DNA of 64,000 nt, taken from positions 1 to 64,000 of the forward strand of contig JAHBXC010000002.1 in the NCBI GenBank assembly GCA_019636675.1. Direction: 5' to 3'. Numbering within the stretch: position 1 is the first letter of the stretch; each line of letters opens with the position of its first letter. Below are positions 15,989-25,393 of this stretch, in pieces. The stretch comes from Phycisphaeraceae bacterium. Lineage in GTDB: Bacteria; Planctomycetota; Phycisphaerae; Phycisphaerales; UBA1924. The position numbers were made by a program, and so were the translations under genes. The notes below the pieces were generated by a model. That model ran no database searches. It was not told where the DNA came from and saw only the letters and a program-made list of their open reading frames with translations.

Positions 15989-16833
15989 AGAGAAAGCTCC
16001 TCCGATCTCCCGCGTTCATCGCGGCGTTCGCCCTGCTCCTCGTTGGCGCCGTGGGCCTCCAGGTCGCCATCGCGCGAAGCCAGGTGGTGCTGCGCAAGCT
16101 CCCGATTTACCCCAAGGACAACCTCCCGCTCCGGACATTGCCCGCCAGCGTCCCCGGCTGGGAGCGTGTCGGGCAGGACACCGTCCTTTCGAAGGAAGTG
16201 CTCGAAGAGCTCGGGACCGAGAACTATCTCTCGCGCATCTACCTGGGCGAGCTCGACGGCAAGCCGGTCTACATCGAGCTCCACACGGCGTACTACACCG
16301 GCATGATCGACACGGTCCCTCACGTCCCCGAGCGCTGCTTCGTGGGCGGCGGCATGGTGCAGGCGGGCCAGACCCGCATCGTGTCTGTCCCGCTGGACCT
16401 CGACCGGCTCAGCCGCGACCCGTTCGCCGATCCCGAGCGTGACGGGCTGATCTACACCTCGGTCGGGCAGGACTTCCAGTCCGTGAGGATGCCTCGCAAG
16501 ATCGAGTCGCTGAAATTGCGCGTCACCCCTTTCCAGGATGTCCGCTCGGGCCGGAAGGTCCACGCAGGGTACTTCTTCCTGGCGAACGGCGGGTGGGCGG
16601 TCTCCGCCAACGACGTCCGCTCGATGGCGTTCGACCTGCGCAATGATTACGCGTACTACGCCAAGGTTCAGTTCACCAGCTGGGATATGGACTCTCACGA
16701 AGATCTGGGTCGCGCCGCCGGCGCCATGCTCGATGAGCTGCTCCCCGAGCTCATGCGCCGTATGCCCGACTGGATCGAAGTGATGGAAGGCCGCTATCCC
16801 CCCGATAATCCCCGGAGACCCCCGGCCTCCTGA
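15985..16833 (+). CDS. epsI: EpsI-family exosortase-associated protein
   Basis: A 282-residue protein of the EpsI family that usually accompanies or is fused to exosortase. It has one N-terminal transmembrane helix (about residues 8-30) and a periplasmic domain. Typical signs are LRTLPASVPGWERVGQDTVL, the TENYLSRIYLG strand, ELHTAYYTGMIDTVPHVPERCFVGGG (about 95-120) and the late GYFFLANGGW. The PERC cysteine-containing segment matches the family's PExCY-like motif. The GTG start overlaps the exosortase stop (GTGA), so translation is coupled. Its biochemical role is unknown; it may assist exosortase or polymer export. Confidence 0.88.
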   Translation: MKRKLLRSPAFIAAFALLLVGAVGLQVAIARSQVVLRKLPIYPKDNLPLRTLPASVPGWERVGQDTVLSKEVLEELGTENYLSRIYLGELDGKPVYIELHTAYYTGMIDTVPHVPERCFVGGGMVQAGQTRIVSVPLDLDRLSRDPFADPERDGLIYTSVGQDFQSVRMPRKIESLKLRVTPFQDVRSGRKVHAGYFFLANGGWAVSANDVRSMAFDLRNDYAYYAKVQFTSWDMDSHEDLGRAAGAMLDELLPELMRRMPDWIEVMEGRYPPDNPRRPPAS

Positions 16834-16929
16834 CCCCTCGCCGCGGGCCGACCCCGGCCTGTCGGTCGCGCCGGCGACGCTCCGCTCTCTCGCACTCACG
16901 CTTTGGCACACTCTTCGGGACACCGCTCG

Positions 16930-19900
16930 ATGGCATCGAAGGTCAACACCAAGTTCATCGTGATCCTCTCCGCCGTGCTGCTCGTGCTCGCTGTGGGCGT
17001 GGGCGTGCTCGGCGCGCTGGTGGTCTTCAAGTCCGCGGACGACCACCTGAAGCGAGGCGATCGCTGGAGCGCCGAGGGCAACTACACCGAGGCCGCGAAG
17101 AGCTACGCGAAGGCGGTCAACAAAGAGCCCTTCAACGTCGCGTACCTGCGCAAGTGGGTCGAGGCGGTCGCGAAGTCGACGCCCGAGTCGGACACCGACT
17201 ACCGCACGATGTACCAGCGCGACTACCTCGGCGGCCTGCGCCAGATCGCGACGGTGCTCGACACCGATCCCCAGGCGCAGCGCGATTTCGTGGACATCTA
17301 CTACCGGCAGATGAGACTCGCCGGCGCCGGCGCCGAGGGCTGGGGCACGTTCATCGAGAATCTCTCCCCGCGCTACGAGCAGCTCGACATGACCCTGCCC
17401 GAGGCGCAGAGCCTGCTCCGCTACCGAGGCCTGGCGAGCATGTACCGCTTCCGGACGCTCGACGCGGTCGACCAGCGCGAGCGCACCCGCGCCCGCGAGG
17501 ACCTCGATCGCGCGTTCCGCGCGGACCCCACCGACCTCGAAACCGCGCTGGGGCGGGTCGAGCTGATCTCGGGCGACGCGATGCTGCTGACCCGCTCCGG
17601 GCGTCCCCAGGAGGGCGCGGTGCGCTGGCGCGAAGCGATGGAAGCCATCGCCGACGTCAAGCGCCGTTTCCCCAATTCGCCCCAGCCGGTGCTGCGCGAG
17701 GCGATCATGCTCGCCGAGCTTGGCGCGCAGCGCGGCGTCGACGCCAGCGCGCAGCGCGAGCTGATTCAGAACCTCGAGGCCTCGCTCGCGTCGACCGCGG
17801 CGATCGCGACCGCCAACCCCTCCGGCGCGATGGACGACACGTTCCTCGCGCAGTTCAGCCGCGCGACGACGATCCTGGGCACGCGCGAGGCCTATCAGCG
17901 CTGGCTGGACCTGGTCGACCGGCTGCTCAGCGAGGGCGGGTTCATCGCGCCGCTGCTGATGGAGAAGGGGCGCACGCTCGCCTCGATGGGTCGCCACGAA
18001 GAGGCCATCGGCGTCTTCGGGCAGGTCGTCGAGACGCCCAACATGCCCATCAGCATCGAGGGGCTGATCCTGCGCGAGCTGCGCCTGGGCGCCATCCGCT
18101 CGCAGGCCGAGAGCGCGCTGTCGCTGTGGGCGCAGGCGTCCGGCGCCGACAAGGAGCCCGCGATGGAGCGCGTCAAGCGCTTCCGCGATCAGCTCGCGTC
18201 GCGCGTCGCTGCCGATAGCGCCGCGATGCTCCGCGTCAACGCGCAGATCGCCTTCGCCGAGCGCCGGCTCGACGACGCGGTCGACGCGCTCAGCCAGCTC
18301 CGTCGCCTGACGGGCGGCTCCGACCCGGAGATCCTGAACATGCTCGGTCGCGCCCTCGAGGCGCAGGACAAGATCGGCGCCGCCGCCCAGCAGTACCGGC
18401 GCCTCTACGAGATGGAGCCGACCAACGTGCAGGCGCTGTTCAAGCTGCTCAACCTCGAGCTGCGCGCCGGCAACAAGGCGGAGGCCCAGGAGCTGATCCT
18501 CGCGGCCGAGAAGCTCGTCCCGGGCAACGAGGTCATCGATCGCGCCAAGCAGATGATCAGCGTGCTCGAGGGCGCCGGGCTGGCGACCGACGACCCGGTC
18601 ATGAACGTCCTGAACGCGTCGCTGCGCATGCGCACCGGCGCGAACGCCGATCTGGACAAGGCCGCCGAATACATCCAGGCCGGCATCGCGCAGTTCCCCA
18701 ACGACCCGCGCCTGTACCTCGAGCAGATCACGATCGAGACGCAGGCCGGTCGCAAGGACAACGCGCTGGCCATGGCGCGCGAGGCACTCAAGCGATTCCC
18801 CGAGGGCGGGCAGTTCCGCCAGGTCGAGGCGCTCCTGATGTTCGACGACCCGGTGCAGGCGCGCCTGCAGATGGTCGAGTCGCTCGAGCTGCCCCCGATC
18901 GACCGCGCGCTCGCACGCGCCGGCGTGTTCATGGGGCTCAACCGCGAGGCCGAGCTCGAGCAGGAGCTCGCCGCCGCCCGCGCCATCGACCCCGAGAACC
19001 CGATGCTTCTCGAGATGATGTTCGTCAGGTCCTTGACGAAGCGCGACTTCGCGACCGCGCAGCAGCTCACGCAGCGCGCCGCGACCACCGACGCCGACGG
19101 CGTGCGCGGCCAGCTCTACCAGGCCCGCCTCGAGCTCGCTCAGGGCAAGTCCGAGCAGGCCGCCGCGACGCTCGACCGCATCACCCGTGAGTCGGAGTTC
19201 AATATCCCCGCCTGGCGCCTGCTGGCGCAGGCCCAGCTCGAGTCGGGGCGCATCGATGAGTCGATGCGTTCGTTCGATCGCGCCCTGTCGATCAAGCCCG
19301 ACGACATGCCGACGATCAACGCCTACATCAACGCGCTCCGCTCGCTCAAGCGCGACGGAGAGGCCCTCACCCTCGCCCGGCGCGCCTCGCTGCTGCGCAA
19401 CGCCGACGGCGGCGTGAACACCGCGCGGCTCGAACTCGAGGAGCAGATCGGCGACGCGCGCTTCGCGGTCGATCAGCGCCTGCGCCGACGCGCCGGCGAT
19501 CCCGGCGATCGCGCCAACAACCTCGCCCTCGCGCGGCTCTTCATCCGCGAGGGCATGCGCGATCAGGCCGGGCAGATCCTCCGCGAGATGCGCGGCGCCG
19601 GGAACACCCCCGACCTCCCCCTCGCCCTCGTCGAGGCCCGCCTCGTCGCCGCCACCGGCAGCGTCCGAGACGCCGCCGAGCTGATCGAGCGCGAGATCCA
19701 GCGCCTGCCCGAGACGCAGCGCGGCGCCGGCTTCGTGGCGCTCTCCGACTTCCTCTTCGAGCGTCAGCTCCCCACCGAGGCCATCGCGGCGCTCGAGCGC
19801 GCCAGGCCCACGCAGGGCGAGCTCATGCCCGTCGACCGGCGTCTGGGCGATTACTTCTTCAGCGTCGGCGACTTCGACCGAGCCGTCGAGTCCTACCGCC

Positions 19901-21477
19901 GGGTCATCGACTCCGGCGCAGATCGCGACGCAGTCGTCGCGAAGCGTCTCGTCGAGGCGCACATGCGCACCGGCAAGCTGGACGACGCGGAGCGCCTGCT
20001 CACGCAGATCGAGTCCGCGTCGTCGACCCCCGATGTGCAGACCATGCTCCTGCGCGCCCAGATCGCGCTCGATAAGCAGCAGCCCCTCGAGGCGCGCCGC
20101 CTGCTCGACCGGGCGATCGAGACCGACCCGCGCAGCGCGCTCGCTTTCATCAAGCGTGCGCAACTCGGCTTCGCGGACGACAGCCAGTTCGCCGCCGTCC
20201 TGCGCGACCTCCGGCAGGCGTCCCAGCTCCAGCCCGACAACCTGACCGTGCGGCGCATGCTCTCGCAGCTCTTCCTGCGCCGCGGGCGCGTCAACGAGGC
20301 GATCGACGAGCTCGCCCAGGCCGTGCGCACGCGCCCGGACAACGACATGATCCGCTACGAGTACATCCGCATCCTGGGCGAGCACGGGCGCCCGGACCAG
20401 ATGCTCGGGGCGATCCAGCAGGCGGTCACCGAGCGCGGCGACCAGGCCCCCCAGTGGTTCACCATGGCGGGCGACGCGATGCTCTCGTCGGGCGACAGCG
20501 CCCGGGCGATCCAGCTCTTCGAGCGCGCCCACGCGATCTCGCCCAACCCCTCCACGCTCGCGCGCCTGGTCGACGCGAACCTCGCGTCGCGCCCGCCTCG
20601 CGTGCAGCAGGCGGCGCAGGCGGTGACCGGGTTCTCCCCGTCCAACCCGCAGGAGCAGGTCTTCGCGATGCTGCTGCGAGGGCGCATCGAGGCGACAGCG
20701 GGCAACCAGCGCCCCGCGCTGCAGTACTTCGCGCAGGCGTGGCAGCAGACGGGCGAGTCTTCCGGGATGACCCGTCTGTGGTTCGAGCAGGCACGGCGCG
20801 CGTTCGGAGAGAACACGCGCGACATGCTCGCGTTCATCGACCAGCTTCCCCCCCAGACGGCGCAGGGCAACACGCCGGCTGCGATCGTCCAGATCGCGAT
20901 GCTGCGCGCCGACGACCCTTCGCAGGCGACCTCGGCTCTGGAGTCGCTCGCCGGGCTCGATAGCCGGACCGACGATCCGTCGACGCTGATCGAACTCGCG
21001 CGCATCCGGGGGCAGATCTACTACGTCTCGGGGGACTACCCGGCCGCCGCCGAGGCGTACCGCTCCGGCCTGCGTTTCGTTCCCGACGACATCGAGCTGA
21101 ACAACAACCTGGCGTACACGATCGCGAAGCACCTGAACCAGCCCCAGGGCGCGCTGCCCTACGCGACGAAGGCGTCGGAGCTGGCCCCGTTCAACGCGAA
21201 CGTGCTCGACACGCTGGGCCTGATCTACATGCAGCTCGGGCGCAACGCGCAGGCCGACGCGACCTTCGCGCGTGCGCTCGACGCGGCGACGACGGATCTG
21301 GAGCGTGTCCCGATCCACGCGCACATCGCGATGGTCAAGCAGCGTCTGGGCGACACCGCCGCGGCGTCGCGCAACGCGCGCCTCGCCGTGCAGCTGGGCG
21401 AATCGACCCCCGGCGCCAGCCAGCTCTACCGAGAAGAGATCGCCGACGCACGGCGCATCGTCTCGGGAGGCCAGTGA
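16930..21477 (+). CDS. Giant membrane-anchored TPR protein of the exosortase operon
   Basis: A 1515-residue protein with one N-terminal transmembrane helix (about residues 8-34) followed almost entirely by helical tetratricopeptide repeats. Repeats are clear in SAEGNYTEAAKSYAKAVNKE near the N-terminus and in LNNNLAYTIAKHLNQPQGAL and LDTLGLIYMQLGRNAQA near the C-terminus. It resembles the TPR lipoprotein (PrsT) of PEP-CTERM/exopolysaccharide loci but is longer and has a helix, not a lipobox. A scaffold linking inner-membrane synthesis to export is a reasonable inference. The ATG at 16930 is preferred to one at 16903 because it leaves a short basic lead before the helix. Confidence 0.82.
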   Translation: MASKVNTKFIVILSAVLLVLAVGVGVLGALVVFKSADDHLKRGDRWSAEGNYTEAAKSYAKAVNKEPFNVAYLRKWVEAVAKSTPESDTDYRTMYQRDYLGGLRQIATVLDTDPQAQRDFVDIYYRQMRLAGAGAEGWGTFIENLSPRYEQLDMTLPEAQSLLRYRGLASMYRFRTLDAVDQRERTRAREDLDRAFRADPTDLETALGRVELISGDAMLLTRSGRPQEGAVRWREAMEAIADVKRRFPNSPQPVLREAIMLAELGAQRGVDASAQRELIQNLEASLASTAAIATANPSGAMDDTFLAQFSRATTILGTREAYQRWLDLVDRLLSEGGFIAPLLMEKGRTLASMGRHEEAIGVFGQVVETPNMPISIEGLILRELRLGAIRSQAESALSLWAQASGADKEPAMERVKRFRDQLASRVAADSAAMLRVNAQIAFAERRLDDAVDALSQLRRLTGGSDPEILNMLGRALEAQDKIGAAAQQYRRLYEMEPTNVQALFKLLNLELRAGNKAEAQELILAAEKLVPGNEVIDRAKQMISVLEGAGLATDDPVMNVLNASLRMRTGANADLDKAAEYIQAGIAQFPNDPRLYLEQITIETQAGRKDNALAMAREALKRFPEGGQFRQVEALLMFDDPVQARLQMVESLELPPIDRALARAGVFMGLNREAELEQELAAARAIDPENPMLLEMMFVRSLTKRDFATAQQLTQRAATTDADGVRGQLYQARLELAQGKSEQAAATLDRITRESEFNIPAWRLLAQAQLESGRIDESMRSFDRALSIKPDDMPTINAYINALRSLKRDGEALTLARRASLLRNADGGVNTARLELEEQIGDARFAVDQRLRRRAGDPGDRANNLALARLFIREGMRDQAGQILREMRGAGNTPDLPLALVEARLVAATGSVRDAAELIEREIQRLPETQRGAGFVALSDFLFERQLPTEAIAALERARPTQGELMPVDRRLGDYFFSVGDFDRAVESYRRVIDSGADRDAVVAKRLVEAHMRTGKLDDAERLLTQIESASSTPDVQTMLLRAQIALDKQQPLEARRLLDRAIETDPRSALAFIKRAQLGFADDSQFAAVLRDLRQASQLQPDNLTVRRMLSQLFLRRGRVNEAIDELAQAVRTRPDNDMIRYEYIRILGEHGRPDQMLGAIQQAVTERGDQAPQWFTMAGDAMLSSGDSARAIQLFERAHAISPNPSTLARLVDANLASRPPRVQQAAQAVTGFSPSNPQEQVFAMLLRGRIEATAGNQRPALQYFAQAWQQTGESSGMTRLWFEQARRAFGENTRDMLAFIDQLPPQTAQGNTPAAIVQIAMLRADDPSQATSALESLAGLDSRTDDPSTLIELARIRGQIYYVSGDYPAAAEAYRSGLRFVPDDIELNNNLAYTIAKHLNQPQGALPYATKASELAPFNANVLDTLGLIYMQLGRNAQADATFARALDAATTDLERVPIHAHIAMVKQRLGDTAAASRNARLAVQLGESTPGASQLYREEIADARRIVSGGQ

Positions 21478-21629
21478 GCACTACCCGACCCGAGACCCCC
21501 GACCCACGACCCGAAACCCCAGTCCCCAAGTTCGCTCGCCCCGGCGCGAGCCGCACCACCGTCAAAGTCCCGACGCCTTCGAGGGGCTACATCCGCCGCC
21601 AGCCCGACCGGGCGATGACAGGTTCCTGA
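21474..21629 (+). CDS. Possible 51-residue coupled ORF between TPR and Wzc-like genes
   Basis: A GTG overlaps the stop of the TPR gene (GTGA) and opens a 51-codon frame ending 13 bases before the next start. The peptide is proline- and arginine-rich with no recognised domain. The first third is encoded by a degenerate CCCGA/ACCC tract, so the stretch could equally be a non-coding repeat. It is listed because the overlap is the same kind that joins other genes of this operon. Confidence 0.25.
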   Translation: MSTTRPETPDPRPETPVPKFARPGASRTTVKVPTPSRGYIRRQPDRAMTGS

Positions 21630-21642
21630 GGAGTTCACCGAG

Positions 21643-23886
21643 ATGTCCACCAGCGCCACGCAAGCACCGCCGATGACGCCAGCGCGTCCCCAGCAGGGGC
21701 CGACGTCACCCCCGCCGTCGTCCGCCGCGTTCGGCGCGACGATCGACCCGATCCGCCTGCTGAAGCGCTACAAGCTCCACCTGGCGGCGTCGATGATGGC
21801 CGGCGTGATCCTGGGCGTGATCGCCTACTTCCCCCTCGCGATGTTTTTCCCGCGGTTTACCGCGCACACCATCTTCGAGGCCAAGCCCCCGATCGAGGAC
21901 GCCGCGCAGACGGGCGTCAGCTCCGCCGGCGCCGGCGGAACAGCCGGCGTGCAGGAGCTGAACCTGTTCATGCAGACGCTGGTCGCCGACATGCTCGGCG
22001 ACGCGCTGCGCGCCCAGCTCGCGGTCCACCCCACGCTTCGCAACCAGACCGAGTTCGCGAAGTCCTTCGAGCGGGGCGGGAGCTTCGACCTCGTCGAGGC
22101 CACCGACACGATCAAGAGCCGGCTGCGTGCGCGAGTCATCCCCGAGACCGCGTACATCCAGATGAGCTTCACGGCGGGGAACCGCACCGACGCGGCCACG
22201 ATCGTCAACACAGCGGCCGATATCTTCCAGAACCGCGTGATCACGCGCAGCAACGAGCGCGTGGAGGACACACTCCAGTCGATCACCGCTCGCCGGCGCA
22301 GCGTGCAGATCGAACGGCGCAACAAGGAGCAGCAGATGCAGCGGCTCCTGGGCGATAACCGGATGGAGTCGCTCGACATGCGTCTTACCGACGCCGCGAC
22401 CACCGTGCAGTCGCTCTCGATTCAGATCGCCGAGCTGCGCAACAGCCGCGAGATGTTCGGCGACCGCCTGAAGAACTACGAAGACATGCGATCGTCGCCC
22501 GAGGGCATCGTGTACCCCGACGAGATCCGCTCTCAGGTGCAGATGCACCCCCACATCGCCGCGTACAACCAGCAGCTCGCCGGCATGCGCGCCACCCTGC
22601 GGACCATGCGTGAGCGCTTCGGCCCGAACCACTACCAGATCCGCCAGATCGAGAACGCGATCCGCGGGACCGAGATCGAGCGAGACGCCGAGGAGCAGCG
22701 ACTCCTCGCCGAGCTCTTCAACAACGCGATCGAGAGCTCCCGGATGACCATCGCGTCGATCGACGCGACGCTCCGCGAGGCGGACGCCAACCGCGCCACC
22801 GCGCTGCTGCGTATGCAGGAAGTCACCCGGACTCAGGCCGAGTTCGAGACGCTGAAAGCCGACGCCGAGCGTCTGGCCGGTCAGGAGGTCGACCTCAGCG
22901 CCCAGCTCGACAACGTCCAGGCGCTGATGCAGCGTCAGTCGGTTGCGTCTCGCATCCAGCTCGTGCAGCGCGCCACCGCGCCTGACAAGCCGTCGTTCCC
23001 CAGAATCATCATCATCGTCCCGCTCGTCACCTTCCTCGTCGTCGGCCTGGTCTCCGGCCTCATCGTCCTGCGCGAGCTGCTCGAGCAGCGCGTGCGCATG
23101 CCGGCCGACGTGCAGATGATCCCGCGCGCCCGCCTCCTGGGCGTCATCGCCGACGTGGGCGAGGACCCCTCGCGCCCGACCTCGGTCGACACCGCGGTGC
23201 GCGACAGGCCCGAGGGCGTCATCGCGGAGCAGGTCCGCCAGCTCAGGGCGTCCATCGCGAAGGCGAGGCCCCAGCAGCAGGGCGGTTTCGCGATGCTCGT
23301 CGTGGGCGCGATGCCCGGCTCCGGCGCGTCGAGCGTCGGCGCCGCCCTGGCGCACAGCTACGCGGCGATGGGCGAGCGCACCCTCGTCATCGACGCGAAC
23401 CTGCGCAAGCCCCGCCTCCACCAGTTCCTCGGTCTCGCCGACGCGCCCGGGCTCAGCGACGTGCTGTCGGGCGAGAAGACGCTCGACGCGGCCCTGCAGC
23501 GCACGACCGGGGATTCCGCGCTGGATTTCCTCGCCGCCGGCACGCGCGCGGCCCGGGTCTTCGAGCGCCTCAACTCGGATCGCATGTCCACGCTCCTCGC
23601 CGAGGCGCGATCCAAGTACGACGTCATCATCCTCGACTCGGCCCCCATGGTCGTCGCGGGCGACGCCGTGATCCTCGCGGGCAAGGCCGACTGCTCGGCG
23701 CTCATCGTGCGCACGTATCAGGAGTCGCGCGGACTTATCGCGCGCGTTTCGTCCCAGCTCCAGGACGCTTCCGCCAAGCACCTCGGCGTCGTCGTCAACG
23801 GCGTGCGCGCGTCGGCCGGCGGCTACTACCGTCGCAATTTCCGCATCGCTCACCAGTACAGCGAGACCGCCTCTACCAAGGCGTGA
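21643..23886 (+). CDS. Wzc/BY-kinase-like protein with degenerate P-loop
   Basis: A 747-residue protein with the layout of a polysaccharide co-polymerase joined to a bacterial tyrosine kinase: Wzz-type helix (about 44-70), long periplasmic coiled coil (about 200-430), second helix (454-476) and C-terminal ATPase-like domain (about 545-720). The Walker A region reads PGSGASS (558-564), so the essential lysine is alanine (A562). Walker A' is VIDAN instead of VIDAD. Walker B (VIILDSAP, 661-668) is present. Three tyrosines (728, 729, 739) remain in the tail. It probably keeps the chain-length or assembly role but not ATP hydrolysis. A GAGGAG site precedes the start. Confidence 0.85.
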   Translation: MSTSATQAPPMTPARPQQGPTSPPPSSAAFGATIDPIRLLKRYKLHLAASMMAGVILGVIAYFPLAMFFPRFTAHTIFEAKPPIEDAAQTGVSSAGAGGTAGVQELNLFMQTLVADMLGDALRAQLAVHPTLRNQTEFAKSFERGGSFDLVEATDTIKSRLRARVIPETAYIQMSFTAGNRTDAATIVNTAADIFQNRVITRSNERVEDTLQSITARRRSVQIERRNKEQQMQRLLGDNRMESLDMRLTDAATTVQSLSIQIAELRNSREMFGDRLKNYEDMRSSPEGIVYPDEIRSQVQMHPHIAAYNQQLAGMRATLRTMRERFGPNHYQIRQIENAIRGTEIERDAEEQRLLAELFNNAIESSRMTIASIDATLREADANRATALLRMQEVTRTQAEFETLKADAERLAGQEVDLSAQLDNVQALMQRQSVASRIQLVQRATAPDKPSFPRIIIIVPLVTFLVVGLVSGLIVLRELLEQRVRMPADVQMIPRARLLGVIADVGEDPSRPTSVDTAVRDRPEGVIAEQVRQLRASIAKARPQQQGGFAMLVVGAMPGSGASSVGAALAHSYAAMGERTLVIDANLRKPRLHQFLGLADAPGLSDVLSGEKTLDAALQRTTGDSALDFLAAGTRAARVFERLNSDRMSTLLAEARSKYDVIILDSAPMVVAGDAVILAGKADCSALIVRTYQESRGLIARVSSQLQDASAKHLGVVVNGVRASAGGYYRRNFRIAHQYSETASTKA

Positions 23887-23941
23887 TCCTGATTCGCACG
23901 CCCCGCCCGAGCCCGGGCGCGCGTCGTGCGCGGAGGTCCAA

Positions 23942-25345
23942 GTGTCCGAGCCGTGGTCAGACCAGTTGCTCGCGAGGCCAGGCGCCTCGGCAGACGCGCT
24001 CCTGCGCGAGGGCGATATTGGTCTGGCCGAACAGGCCAGCACGCTCGAGCCGTTCACCAAGCTCGACATCTTCCACAACTATGTCCCGGTCTTCGTCATC
24101 GCCTTTCTCGTAGCGGTCCTCGTGACCCCCATCATGCGCCGCATCGCCGTCGCCAACGGGGTGATCGACAGGCCCTCCGACCCTCGCAAGATCCACAAGG
24201 CCCCCGTTGCCTACATGGGCGGCGTGGCCGTCTATCTCGGCATCCTTTCCGCGATCGCCTTCAGCTATGTCGCGAGCACCTTCCCCGGGCCGTGGCTCGA
24301 GTTTCACGTTTCGGGGGCCAACCCCGTCCCGCTCTCGATCCTCGCCGGGCTCACGATCATCGCGATCATCGGGCTCATCGACGACGTCGCCGCGATCGAC
24401 CCACGACTCAAGATCGGCGGGCAGCTTCTGGCGGCCGCGATGCTGGCGATGGACGATGTCGGCGTGAAGGTGGCCCGCGGCGTGCTGGCGCCCATCGGGG
24501 CGATGCTCGGCAACCGCACCCTGACGTGGGATTTCACGATCCCCGACTGGCTCCCCCTCGTCGAACAGCACCAGCAGATCGACCTCGTCTACTGGGCGGG
24601 CACCGCGATCATCGCCCTGTTCGTCCTGGGCGCCTGCAACGCGAGCAACCTGCTCGACGGGCTCGACGGCCTGCTGACCGGGGTGACGGCGATCGCGATG
24701 ACCGGCCTGCTGTTCATCGCCCTCGCACTGGCAGAGAGTCGCGATGGCCCCCTCGACGCCGCCCGGCTGGTCATCATCATGGCCACCCTCGGCGCGTGCC
24801 TGGGCTTCCTGCCCCACAACTTCAACCCGGCGGTGATATTCCTCGGGGACTGCGGGTCGATGCTGCTTGGCTTCATCACCATCGTGGTCATCCTGACGCT
24901 CGGCGACACAGGCCGAACGCCGCTGGTGGTCGCCGGGCTGATCATCTACGCGGTTCCGATCATCGACACCACGCTGGCGATCATCCGTCGAAAGATGGCT
25001 GGAAAGCCGCTGTCCGCCGCCGACGACCAGCACCTGCACCACCAGCTGAAGCGGGCGATGGGTGTCAAGGGCGCGGTGCTGATCCTGTACGCGATCGGGT
25101 CGGCCTTCGCGCTCCTCGGCGTGGCGATCAGCATGGGCCGCGGTCGCGATGTCTATGTCATCGCGCTGGTCTTCGCGTCTTTCATCATTGTCACCGCGAT
25201 CAAGATCGCGCACCGCCAGCGCATCGAGCAGGAGGCCGCGCTGCTCCAGGCGGCGCGTGCCGGGGCGCCTCCGGTCCGCCACGCCGCGCCCCCGCCACAG
25301 ACACCCGTCAAGGACGCCCCCAAGCCAGCGCCCACCGGCGTGTGA
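23942..25345 (+). CDS. WecA/TagO-like undecaprenyl-phosphate sugar-1-phosphate transferase
   Basis: A 467-residue polytopic membrane enzyme of the MraY/WecA family that starts lipid-linked polymer synthesis by moving a sugar-1-phosphate (in WecA, GlcNAc-1-P) to undecaprenyl phosphate. About eleven transmembrane helices are visible. The family motifs are RKIHKAPVAYMGG, IGLIDDVAAIDPR, NASNLLDGLDGL, FLGDCGSMLLGF and the sugar-specificity segment DDQHLHHQL (basic, histidine-rich, as in WecA/TagO rather than MraY). A hydrophilic N-terminus of about 40 residues and a Pro/Ala tail are extra. The start is GTG at 23942. It is the last gene of the exopolysaccharide operon. Confidence 0.88.
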   Translation: MSEPWSDQLLARPGASADALLREGDIGLAEQASTLEPFTKLDIFHNYVPVFVIAFLVAVLVTPIMRRIAVANGVIDRPSDPRKIHKAPVAYMGGVAVYLGILSAIAFSYVASTFPGPWLEFHVSGANPVPLSILAGLTIIAIIGLIDDVAAIDPRLKIGGQLLAAAMLAMDDVGVKVARGVLAPIGAMLGNRTLTWDFTIPDWLPLVEQHQQIDLVYWAGTAIIALFVLGACNASNLLDGLDGLLTGVTAIAMTGLLFIALALAESRDGPLDAARLVIIMATLGACLGFLPHNFNPAVIFLGDCGSMLLGFITIVVILTLGDTGRTPLVVAGLIIYAVPIIDTTLAIIRRKMAGKPLSAADDQHLHHQLKRAMGVKGAVLILYAIGSAFALLGVAISMGRGRDVYVIALVFASFIIVTAIKIAHRQRIEQEAALLQAARAGAPPVRHAAPPPQTPVKDAPKPAPTGV

Positions 25346-25393
25346 GCGGGGGGAGGCGTGCGCCGCCCCGTCGCACTCGCCTACGCTGATCGC

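Noticed and set aside
15622..21324. 1900-codon minus-strand open frame opposite the EpsI and TPR genes
   Set aside because: Long antisense frames are common in GC-rich DNA. The translation is Arg/His/Val-rich with no domain, and the plus strand carries recognisable genes.
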